Positions 1 to 5,204 of a stretch of 5,389 bases of DNA are shown piece by piece. Under the pieces are notes generated by a model. The model was not told the origin of the DNA. It saw only the letters and a list, made by a program, of their open reading frames with translations, and did no database searches. A program made the position numbers and the translations under genes. The first letter of the stretch is position 1. Each line of letters begins with the position of its first letter. Origin of the DNA: Acidobacteriota bacterium (GTDB lineage Bacteria > Acidobacteriota > Terriglobia > Bryobacterales > JACQDG01); the NCBI GenBank assembly GCA_016201195.1, contig JACQDI010000116.1, positions 1-5,389 of the forward strand. The letters run 5' to 3'.

Positions 1-1
1 A

Positions 2-40
2 AGCCATGAGCCGCGCAGGTTACGCCGAGGCCGCGCCTAA
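2..40 (+). CDS. Possible 3' end of a cassette-type gene, cut by the left edge
   Basis: This frame is open from the window edge and ends in a TAA at 38-40. That TAA is part of the R'' box of the attC-like site. Integron cassette genes often stop inside or just before R'', which is the only reason to consider this tail real. Only twelve residues are visible (ending RRLRRGRA), they are Arg-rich, and they match no family I know. A second frame, with a possible ATG at 6 and a TGA at 84-86, is also open here and would read through half of the palindrome. Neither can be settled without sequence to the left. Confidence 0.2.
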   Translation, partial: SHEPRRLRRGRA

Positions 41-123
41 CAATGGCATGCAGCGGACGCGCAGCATAGCGGCTCTCTCAAGATGAAGTTGAATGCGCGC
101 CGCTGATGCCCAAATCGTTAGCC
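35..123 (+). repeat. attC-like integron recombination site (imperfect palindrome)
   Basis: The outer boxes are GCCTAAC (35-41, matching R'' consensus RYYYAAC) and GTTAGCC (117-123, R', one base off consensus GTTRRRY at C122). They are complementary except for C36/C122. Inside them, bases 45-62 pair with 95-110 without mismatch if G50 and A57 are left as extrahelical bases. Between the boxes and arms lie unpaired spacers of 3 and 6 nt, and the centre (63-94) is a roughly 32-nt loop. Two bulged bases in one arm plus an unpaired central spacer is how integron integrases recognise a folded attC bottom strand; the GGACGC context around A57 resembles aadA-type attC sites. By analogy, exchange would occur between G117 and T118. 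No integrase gene or second attC is visible. A lone or integrase-less attC cluster, or a dispersed attC-derived repeat, are the alternatives. Confidence 0.72.
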
Positions 124-167
124 GGAGCCCCTCGCAGTGGTCAACCGGTTTTCGTGACACACTCTTC

Positions 168-203
168 GCACTGACAAGTTGCAGGGAAGCATCCTGTCAC
201 TGC
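168..203. repeat. Imperfect hairpin between attC-like site and pyrG
   Basis: Bases 168-176 and 195-203 pair at 8 of 9 positions (C171/C200 mismatched) around an 18-nt loop. It lies about 50 nt past the pyrG stop, where a transcription end would be useful. Neither strand shows a T-run after the stem, so I do not call it an intrinsic terminator. The rest of 124-249 shows nothing else I can name. Confidence 0.25.
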
Positions 204-249
204 ACTTGGCGAGGCTCAAGAATCAACGCTTATGGGGCGGGGAGCCACC

Positions 250-1920
250 CTACGGAGTGCGCACCCGGAGGAACTGCTCTTCCTCCACCTGGCGACGGAC
301 TTCGCGGCGGCGGCGGCGATTCTCGTAGCTGGCGGCGATGAAGGCGGCAAACAGCGGGTGCGGCTCTAAGGGCTTGGACTGGAACTCGGGGTGAAACTGG
401 CAGCCGAGGAACCAGGGGTGGTCGGGGATCTCGCAGATCTCCACGTAGGTCTTGTCCGGAGTTTCGCCGGAGATGCGCAGGCCGCCGGCGCAGAGGGTTC
501 GCTCGTATTCCCGATTGAATTCGTAGCGGTGGCGGTGGCGCTCGCTGATCTCGGTGCGGCCGTAGGCGCGGTGGGCAAAGCTGCCCGGCTGAAGCGCGCA
601 AGGCCAGGCGCCCAGCCGCATGGTTCCGCCCAGGTCGTCGATGCCCTTGAGCTCGCGCAACTTGTAGATGACGCGGTGGTCGGTAGCGGGGTTGAACTCG
701 CTCGAGTCGGCGCCTTCCAGGCCACAGACGTGGCGGGCAAATTCGATGACCATGGTCTGCATGCCCAGGCAAATGCCGAAGTAGGGGACCTTTTCCTCGC
801 GCGCGTAGCGGATGGCCTGGATCATGCCGGCAATGCCGCGCTTGCCAAAGCCGCCGGGGACCAGGATGCCGTCGTAGGGCTCGAGCTGGCGCCGCCAGTT
901 CTCACCCTGCTCCTGAGCTTGGGAGATGCCCTCGGCCTCCACCCAGTCGAGGTTCACGCGCAGGTTGTGGGCGAGACCTCCGTGCTGTAGCGCTTCCTTC
1001 AGGCTCTTGTAGCTGTCCTCGTATTCGGTGTACTTACCGACGATGCCGATGGAGACCTCGTCGGTGGGATGGGACAGGCGCACCAGCATGGCTTCCCAGG
1101 CGGCGAGGTCGCGGGGCGGGGCGTCGAGGCGGAGGTGGCGCAGAATGATGTCATCCACACCCTCCCGGGCGAAGCCGATGGGGACCTCGTAAACGCAATT
1201 GACGTCGTGGGCGGCGATGACCGCCTCTTCGTCGACATCGCAGAACAGGGCGATCTTGCCCTTTAGCTCCGCGGAGAGGAAACGCTCCGTGCGGCACAAC
1301 AGCATGTCGGGCTGGATACCGATGGCCCGCAGCTCCTTGACGCTGTGCTGGGTGGGCTTGGTTTTCAGCTCCTGGGCGGCCGAGATCCAGGGAACCAGGG
1401 TGACGTGGACAAACATACAGTTGTCGCGGCCCAGCTCGTGCCGCATCTGGCGGATGGCTTCCAGAAACGGCAGCGACTCGATGTCGCCGACGGTGCCGCC
1501 GATCTCGATGATGGCCACGTCGACGTTGGCGGTGACCTTCTTCATGGCGGCCTTAATCTCGTTGGTGACGTGGGGGATGACCTGGACGGTCTTGCCCAGG
1601 TAATCGCCGCGGCGCTCCTTCATCAAGATCTGCTCGTAGATGCGGCCGGTGGTCCAGTTGTGATCCTTGGTGAGGCGGACGTGGGTGAAGCGCTCGTAGT
1701 GGCCCAGGTCGAGGTCGGTCTCGGCCCCGTCGTCGGTGACGAAGACCTCCCCGTGCTGGAAGGGGCTCATGGTGCCCGGGTCGACGTTGAGGTAAGGATC
1801 GAACTTCTGGAGCGAGACGGTGAGGCCGCGGCTTTCGAGCAGGCAGCCGATGGAGCTCGCAGAGATGCCCTTGCCCAGGGAGGAAACCACGCCGCCGGTG
1901 ACGAAGATGTATTTAGCCAT
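250..1920 (-). CDS. pyrG: CTP synthase (glutamine-hydrolysing)
   Basis: Converts UTP, ATP and glutamine to CTP in the cytoplasm, the last step of de novo pyrimidine nucleotide synthesis. The 556-residue protein is complete with both domains. The N-terminal amidoligase domain (about 1-270) starts with the P-loop-like GGVVSSLGKG (9-18, Lys17), followed by the NVDPGTMSPFQHGEVF block, ETDLDLGHYERF (expected Mg ligand Asp71), EIGGTVGDIESLPF (Glu139) and the UTP/CTP-site motif KTKPTQ (186-191). The class I glutamine amidotransferase domain (about 290-535) has the oxyanion strand LVPGGFG, nucleophile Cys384 in GICLGMQ, and the His510/Glu512 pair in QFHPEF. E. coli PyrG is 545 residues; the extra length is an Arg/Glu-rich tail. 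The ATG lies inside the end of kdsB, with GGAG 7 nt upstream. Co-transcription with kdsB makes sense because KdsB consumes CTP. I see no missing catalytic residue. Confidence 0.98.
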   Translation of the reverse strand: MAKYIFVTGGVVSSLGKGISASSIGCLLESRGLTVSLQKFDPYLNVDPGTMSPFQHGEVFVTDDGAETDLDLGHYERFTHVRLTKDHNWTTGRIYEQILMKERRGDYLGKTVQVIPHVTNEIKAAMKKVTANVDVAIIEIGGTVGDIESLPFLEAIRQMRHELGRDNCMFVHVTLVPWISAAQELKTKPTQHSVKELRAIGIQPDMLLCRTERFLSAELKGKIALFCDVDEEAVIAAHDVNCVYEVPIGFAREGVDDIILRHLRLDAPPRDLAAWEAMLVRLSHPTDEVSIGIVGKYTEYEDSYKSLKEALQHGGLAHNLRVNLDWVEAEGISQAQEQGENWRRQLEPYDGILVPGGFGKRGIAGMIQAIRYAREEKVPYFGICLGMQTMVIEFARHVCGLEGADSSEFNPATDHRVIYKLRELKGIDDLGGTMRLGAWPCALQPGSFAHRAYGRTEISERHRHRYEFNREYERTLCAGGLRISGETPDKTYVEICEIPDHPWFLGCQFHPEFQSKPLEPHPLFAAFIAASYENRRRRREVRRQVEEEQFLRVRTP

Positions 1921-2677
1921 GTTTGTGCTCCAAAGATCGTGGATCGTGGATCGTGGACCGTAGAACGATATTTCGGACGCGTTCGAGGTCTTCGGGGGTG
2001 TCGACGCCGATGGCTTCGTAGTCGGTTTCGACCACCCGGATCGAATAGCCGTTTTCGAGAGCGCGAAGCTGCTCGAGCTTTTCGGCGCGCTCCAGCGGGC
2101 CGACAGGAAGCTGCGAGTAGCCGAGCAGGAACGAGCGCTGGTAGACGTAGAGGCCGATGTGCTTGAAGTGCGCGGCGGGGGCGCCGTCGCGGGGAAACGG
2201 GATCAGGGAGCGTGAGAAGTAAATAGCGTTGCCCGCCAGATCGGTCACCACCTTGACCACGTTGGGGTCGTGGAGGTCACGGGGGTCGGCGATCTGTTTT
2301 TTCAGAGTGGACATGGGAGCCGGAGCCCCCTCTAACAGAGGGGCAATGGCGAGGTCGATGGCGGCCGGGTCGAGCAGCGGCTCGTCCCCCTGGACATTGA
2401 CCACGATTTCCGCGTCGTGACGGGCGGCGACTTCTGCGATGCGGTCGGTGCCGGTGGAGTGGTCGGCGCGGGTCATCTCGGCCTCCGCGCCGAAACGGCG
2501 GGCGTCGTCCAGGATGCGCTGGTCGTCGGTGGCGATGATGACGCGGTCTACCAGCCGGGCGCCAGCCACGCGGCGGTGGACGCACTCCAGCATCGTCTGG
2601 GAGCCGATTTTGGAGAGGGGTTTGCCCGGGAATCTGGAAGACGCGAAACGGGCCGGAATTACCGCCAGTATAGGCAA
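1913..2677 (-). CDS. kdsB: 3-deoxy-manno-octulosonate cytidylyltransferase (CMP-Kdo synthetase)
   Basis: Activates Kdo with CTP to CMP-Kdo for the inner core of lipopolysaccharide; cytoplasmic. The 254-residue reading has the family's nucleotidyltransferase motifs: VIPARFASSRFPGKPL (6-21), ATDD (49-52), TRADHSTGTDRIAEV (69-83), VNVQGDEP (93-100, expected metal ligand Asp98), HIGLYVY (173-179), LEQLRALENG and GVDTPEDLERV (224-234, Asp226). E. coli KdsB ends just after this last motif; here about 15 extra residues follow, partly from the heptamer repeat. No ATG or GTG start exists between the in-frame TGA at 2744-2746 and the first conserved motif. TTG at 2675-2677 gives the usual family N-terminus (MPILAVIPAR) with only a weak GGTGA 10 nt upstream. 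TTG at 2723-2725 would add 16 residues without a ribosome site. The stop overlaps the pyrG start by 8 bp. Function is firm; the start is moderately sure. Confidence 0.95.
   Translation of the reverse strand: MPILAVIPARFASSRFPGKPLSKIGSQTMLECVHRRVAGARLVDRVIIATDDQRILDDARRFGAEAEMTRADHSTGTDRIAEVAARHDAEIVVNVQGDEPLLDPAAIDLAIAPLLEGAPAPMSTLKKQIADPRDLHDPNVVKVVTDLAGNAIYFSRSLIPFPRDGAPAAHFKHIGLYVYQRSFLLGYSQLPVGPLERAEKLEQLRALENGYSIRVVETDYEAIGVDTPEDLERVRNIVLRSTIHDPRSLEHKHG
1928..1931 (-). promoter_or_regulatory. Ribosome binding site of pyrG
   Basis: GGAG on the minus strand, 7 nt before the pyrG ATG and inside the last codons of kdsB. It supports the chosen pyrG start and reinitiation after kdsB translation. 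Confidence 0.75.
1935..1962. repeat. Tandem heptamer repeat GATCGTG, three perfect copies plus one degenerate
   Basis: Copies lie at 1935-1941, 1942-1948 and 1949-1955, followed by GACCGTA (1956-1962, two mismatches). On the minus strand they encode part of the KdsB C-terminal tail (STIHDPRS), beyond the conserved end of the family, just before the pyrG ribosome binding site. The unit is not a multiple of three, so copy-number change would shift the kdsB frame. Confidence 0.9.
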
Positions 2678-2746
2678 GTCGCTACAGTCACCGAGAAGTT
2701 TACAAAGTTCACTGGTTTCGTACAACCCAGGAGGGTGGTACGTTCA

Positions 2747-2775
2747 ATTCTATCACAGGGGACGGCCTGTGCTAA
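2747..2775 (-). promoter_or_regulatory. Putative sigma-70-type promoter for kdsB-pyrG
   Basis: On the minus strand TTAGCA (2775-2770, 4 of 6 to TTGACA) is followed after exactly 17 bp by TAGAAT (2752-2747, 5 of 6 to TATAAT). Transcription would begin near 2740, leaving a leader of about 62 nt before the preferred TTG start of kdsB. The spacer contains the inverted repeat at 2754-2771. Confidence 0.55.
2754..2771. promoter_or_regulatory. Perfect inverted repeat CACAGG-N6-CCTGTG, candidate operator
   Basis: Two 6-bp arms (2754-2759 and 2766-2771) are exact reverse complements around GGACGG. The repeat sits in the -35/-10 spacer of the kdsB promoter and touches the possible -10 of the divergent VWA unit, so one dimeric regulator could act on both. 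No regulator is identified in the window. A short hairpin in either transcript is an alternative. Confidence 0.4.
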
Positions 2776-2778
2776 GAT
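2770..2778 (+). promoter_or_regulatory. Possible extended -10 element for the VWA operon
   Basis: TGC-TAAGAT fits a TGN-extended -10 (hexamer 4 of 6 to TATAAT). No -35 hexamer stands at 16-18 bp; TTCTAT at 19 bp is the nearest. Transcription from near 2785 would give a leader of about 28 nt before ATG 2813 and would exclude ATG 2777 as a start. It overlaps the -35 of the divergent kdsB promoter. Confidence 0.35.
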
Positions 2779-2812
2779 GAAATTCGCGAGGGTTCGGCCG
2801 CCGAGAGTGGCT

Positions 2813-3793
2813 ATGGGAACGAGACCGCGGCTGCGATGCTTCCTCTGGGTCCTGCTTTTGGCTTGGCCGCTGGTGCGGGCCCAGGAGAAAGTCAGTATCC
2901 CGCCCCGGCCTAAAGCGTCCACCAAGCAGAGCGAGCTGAAACAGCGCGAAAGCACCTTCAAGCTCGACGTCAACATGGTGCTGTTGAGCGTCTCGGTAGT
3001 GACGCCGATGGGCCAGCAAGTGACGGGACTGGAAAAGGAAAACTTCCGGATCATCGAGGACAAGGACGAGCAGAAGATCGCCCATTTCGGCTCGGAGGAC
3101 GCGCCGTTGTCGATGGGGATCATCTTTGACGCGAGCGGCAGCATGGGGCACAAGCTAAGCAAGTCGCGGCAGGCAGTGTCCCAGTTCTTCAAGACGGCCA
3201 ACCCGCAGGACGAGTTCTTCCTGATCCAGTTCAATGACCGCCCGGAATTGGTGATGGATTTCACATCCAGCCTGGAGGAGATCCAGAACCGGCTCACCTT
3301 TACCCAGGCCAAGGGGCGGACGGCTTTGCTGGACGCGATTTACCAGGGTCTGAGCGTGATGAAGCGCGGGAAGAACCCCAAGAAGTCGCTGCTGATCATC
3401 TCCGATGGCGGCGACAACAGCAGCCGATATACGGAGCGCGAGGTTAAGAACCTGGTCAAAGAGGCCGACGTGCAGATTTACGCGATCGGGATTTTCGAGC
3501 CGATCTCCGCGCGGGGGCGGACTTCAGAGGAGTTGAACGGCCCCAACCTGCTGAGCGAGGTGGCCGAGCAGACCGGGGGCCGGCAGTTCCCGGTGGAGAA
3601 CCTGAACGAGCTGCCCGACATCGCTGCCCAGATCGGCATCGTGCTGCGGAACCAATACGTGCTGGGATACATCCCTTCGAATCTGAACAAAGACGGCAAG
3701 TGGAGGCGTATCACGGTCAAGCTGAACCAGCCGAAAGGAATGCCACCGCTTCGGGTGTTCTCGAAGCACGGGTATTATGCTCCAGCGCAGTAG
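2813..3793 (+). CDS. Secreted VWA-domain protein 1 (VWFA-related Acidobacterial family)
   Basis: Read as a 326-residue exported protein. Residues 1-23 form a signal peptide: a basic start (RPRLR), hydrophobic CFLWVLLLAWPLV, and likely cleavage after VRA. Residues about 50-95 are a beta-rich segment (LDVNMVLLSVSVV...FRIIEDKDEQKI). The VWA domain, about 98-285, has a complete metal-ion-dependent adhesion site: DASGS (106-110), Thr170 in GRTALLDA, and Asp198 in ISDGGDN. The C-terminus (QYVLGYIPSNLNKDGKWRRI...GYYAPAQ) is typical of TIGR03436. A MIDAS implies divalent-metal-dependent ligand or protein binding; the ligand is unknown. The upstream in-frame ATG at 2777 would add 12 residues before the basic stretch and lies within the possible -10, so 2813 is preferred, though its GAGAG ribosome site is weak. 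It heads an apparent three-gene operon and is clearly paralogous to the next gene. Confidence 0.9.
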   Translation: MGTRPRLRCFLWVLLLAWPLVRAQEKVSIPPRPKASTKQSELKQRESTFKLDVNMVLLSVSVVTPMGQQVTGLEKENFRIIEDKDEQKIAHFGSEDAPLSMGIIFDASGSMGHKLSKSRQAVSQFFKTANPQDEFFLIQFNDRPELVMDFTSSLEEIQNRLTFTQAKGRTALLDAIYQGLSVMKRGKNPKKSLLIISDGGDNSSRYTEREVKNLVKEADVQIYAIGIFEPISARGRTSEELNGPNLLSEVAEQTGGRQFPVENLNELPDIAAQIGIVLRNQYVLGYIPSNLNKDGKWRRITVKLNQPKGMPPLRVFSKHGYYAPAQ

Positions 3794-4778
3794 GCAGGCA
3801 CCAGTAGGCAGGAGGCGGTGGGCGGTGCTCGTCCTGCTGTCGCTGGGGGCGTGGTGTGCATGGGGGGGGCAGCAGCCGAAGCCGCCGACGCCGGAGGTGG
3901 GGGGATTCATTTTCCGGGCGGAAACGCGGCTGGTGGTGCTGCACGCGACCGTGGTCGACAAGAGCAATCACTTCGTCACCAACCTGCGGCAGTCGGCGTT
4001 TCGGGTGTTCGAGAACGGGGTGGAACAGACGTTGAAGGTGTTCCATCGCGAGGACGTGCCGGTCTCGGTGGGGATCATTGTGGATAACAGCGGGAGCATG
4101 CGGGACAAGCGCGAGAAAGTGAACGCCGCCGCGCTGGCGTTTGTGAAGGCGTCGCACCCGCAGGACGAGGTGTTCATCGTCAACTTCAACGACGAGGCGT
4201 TCTTGGACCAGGATTTCACCAACAGCCAGGACCTGCTGCAGGACGGGCTGAAGAAGATCGACCAGCGGGGCGGCACGGCGTTCTACGACGCGCTGAGCAT
4301 GTCGCTCGACCACCTGAAGGAAAAGGCGAAGAAGGACAAGAAGGTCATCCTGCTGATCACGGATGGGGAAGACAACGCCAGCCAGATGACCCTGGAGAAG
4401 CTGCTGCGGAAGGTGGGCGAGAGCGAGGCGGCCATTTTCACGGTGGGTCTGCTCAACGAAGAGGAGCGCCGGGCGCAGCGACGCACCAAGCGGGCGCTGA
4501 GCAACCTGGCCGAGGCCAGCGGCGGGGCGGCGTTTTTCCCCAAGGACGTCGGCGAGGTGGACGAGATCGCCCACAAGGTCGCCGCCGATATCCGCAACCA
4601 GTACACGCTGGGTTACACACCCATCAACCAGGCTGAGGACGGCAGCTTCCGGCAGGTGAAAGTGACGCTGGTCGGCGCCGGCAAGAACTACGCGGTCCGC
4701 ACCCGGACCGGCTACTACGCGCGGGGCGCGGGATCGAGCGCCCCGAAACCCGGTCCTCCTTCCTCCCAGCTTCGATGA
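3777..4778 (+). CDS. Secreted VWA-domain protein 2 (VWFA-related Acidobacterial family)
   Basis: The 333-residue paralogue of the preceding gene. The N-terminus has a basic GRRRW (11-15) then hydrophobic AVLVLLSLGAWCAW (16-29), so a signal peptide with cleavage near GGQQ. Trp precedes Cys27, so there is no proper lipobox. After a Pro-rich linker comes a beta segment (RLVVLHATVV...FRVFENGVEQTLKVF). The VWA domain (about 96-275) has an intact MIDAS: DNSGS (103-107), Thr167 in GGTAFYDA, and Asp196 in ITDGEDN. The closing part (NQYTLGYTPINQAEDGSFRQVKV...GYYARG) matches gene 1. A Pro/Ser tail (SSAPKPGPPSSQ) is unique to this copy. The start overlaps gene 1 by 17 bp with no ribosome site, which suggests translational coupling. 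The next in-frame candidate, GTG 3825, would remove the basic n-region. Likely acts outside the cytoplasmic membrane with gene 1; substrate and partner unknown. Confidence 0.9.
   Translation: MLQRSRQAPVGRRRWAVLVLLSLGAWCAWGGQQPKPPTPEVGGFIFRAETRLVVLHATVVDKSNHFVTNLRQSAFRVFENGVEQTLKVFHREDVPVSVGIIVDNSGSMRDKREKVNAAALAFVKASHPQDEVFIVNFNDEAFLDQDFTNSQDLLQDGLKKIDQRGGTAFYDALSMSLDHLKEKAKKDKKVILLITDGEDNASQMTLEKLLRKVGESEAAIFTVGLLNEEERRAQRRTKRALSNLAEASGGAAFFPKDVGEVDEIAHKVAADIRNQYTLGYTPINQAEDGSFRQVKVTLVGAGKNYAVRTRTGYYARGAGSSAPKPGPPSSQLR
3788..3812 (+). repeat. 11-bp direct repeat CAGTAGGCAGG at the VWA1/VWA2 junction
   Basis: Copies at 3788-3798 and 3802-3812, 14 bp apart. The first copy holds the TAG stop of VWA gene 1; both encode the pre-signal residues of VWA gene 2. 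The second copy reads on into GGAGG, but no suitable in-frame start follows that would keep the signal peptide's basic region. Confidence 0.8.
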
Positions 4779-5014
4779 TCGGCTTCCTGTGGAACGCCAC
4801 CCGCGGCTACCGCTTGCGGCCGTGGCGCAGCCCGTATCTGCGGTGGCGCATTGAGACTTACTGCGGGTGGAAGGCCGAGCAGATCGGCTTCGCAAGGTTC
4901 TGGCAGTTCTGCTGGACCCGGCGGAGAGAGTTGTGGCGGTTCCTGCGCTGGGCCGGCCGCATGGTAGATTCCACGACTAAGACTCCAGAAGCCAGCAGTA
5001 ATCGCTCAGTTTGA
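4775..5014 (+). CDS. Small Trp/Arg-rich protein of unknown function
   Basis: A 79-residue protein whose ATG overlaps the VWA gene 2 stop as ATGA, the classic arrangement for translational coupling. The upstream stretch is pyrimidine-rich and lacks a ribosome site, so expression probably depends on the gene before it. The first 63 residues contain 8 Trp and 13 Arg, with aromatic and basic residues alternating (FLWNATRGYRLRPWRSPYLRWRIETY, shown to 4 W; then WKAEQIGFARFWQFCW and LWRFLRWAGRM). There is no signal peptide and no hydrophobic run long enough for a membrane helix. The last 16 residues are Ser/Thr-rich and look like an unstructured tail. From memory, similar short proteins occur in acidobacterial genomes, but I cannot name a family. 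An amphipathic membrane- or nucleic-acid-associated protein is conceivable; nothing in the sequence decides this. Confidence 0.7.
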   Translation: MIGFLWNATRGYRLRPWRSPYLRWRIETYCGWKAEQIGFARFWQFCWTRRRELWRFLRWAGRMVDSTTKTPEASSNRSV

Positions 5015-5179
5015 CCCACCATTCGGGCGAGATCGGTTTTCGCCTGTGCGTCATCCGGGAGGAATCCGTGTATCGGGTTGGCTCCGAAAGCAGTCTGGGC
5101 GATTCTACAAGGTAACCGACGACCCGCCCAAGTGAGTTGCTGCGGTCGATCCAAGTCAACTTCTTTGGAGGCGCCGTCG

Positions 5180-5202
5180 CACCATTTTGGTGCATAATGG
5201 TG
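5180..5202. promoter_or_regulatory. Symmetric repeat cluster, candidate autoregulatory operator of the RHH gene
   Basis: CACCATT (5180-5186) and AATGGTG (5196-5202) are exact reverse complements with a 9-bp spacer. Inside, TGGTG occurs twice in direct orientation (5188-5192 and 5198-5202), one helical turn apart, and CACCA-TTT-TGGTG (5180-5192) is a second small palindrome. The cluster ends two bases before the RHH start codon and contains CATAAT (5193-5198), a possible -10. RHH repressors and antitoxins commonly bind repeats spaced about one turn apart in their own promoters, so this is a natural operator. No good -35 is visible. Confidence 0.45.
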
Positions 5203-5204
5203 TT

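Noticed and set aside
93..341. 82-residue plus-strand frame starting inside the attC-like palindrome
   Set aside because: It runs antisense into the well-supported end of pyrG, has Gly/Arg-rich low-complexity composition and no ribosome site.
230..772. Minus-strand frame over the pyrG 3' end (Pro/Arg-rich)
   Set aside because: Shifted shadow of pyrG; composition is typical of a wrong frame in GC-rich DNA.
1345..2166. 273-residue plus-strand frame antisense to pyrG and kdsB
   Set aside because: Gly/Val/Asp-rich mirror of codon bias on the opposite strand; both sense genes have full family motifs.
2723..2725. TTG as the kdsB start
   Set aside because: It adds 16 residues not expected for the family and is preceded by CCTCC rather than a Shine-Dalgarno sequence; kept only as an alternative.
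3837..3860. Lipoprotein lipobox at Cys27 of VWA protein 2
   Set aside because: The residue before Cys is Trp, where Gly, Ala or Ser is required.
3717..4895. 392-residue minus-strand frame antisense to VWA gene 2
   Set aside because: Long only because of high GC at third positions; His/Arg/Leu/Val-rich with no domain, and the sense strand encodes an intact VWA protein.
5026..5044. GGCGA-N9-TCGCC hairpin after the small protein gene, as terminator
   Set aside because: Only a 5-bp stem and no T-run after it. A further TGGGCG/CGCCCA pair (5096-5101 and 5125-5130) has a 23-nt loop and also lacks a T-run.
4977..5195. 72-residue minus-strand frame across the gap before the RHH gene
   Set aside because: No ribosome site or recognisable motif, and it overlaps both the small protein's tail and the operator-like repeat.
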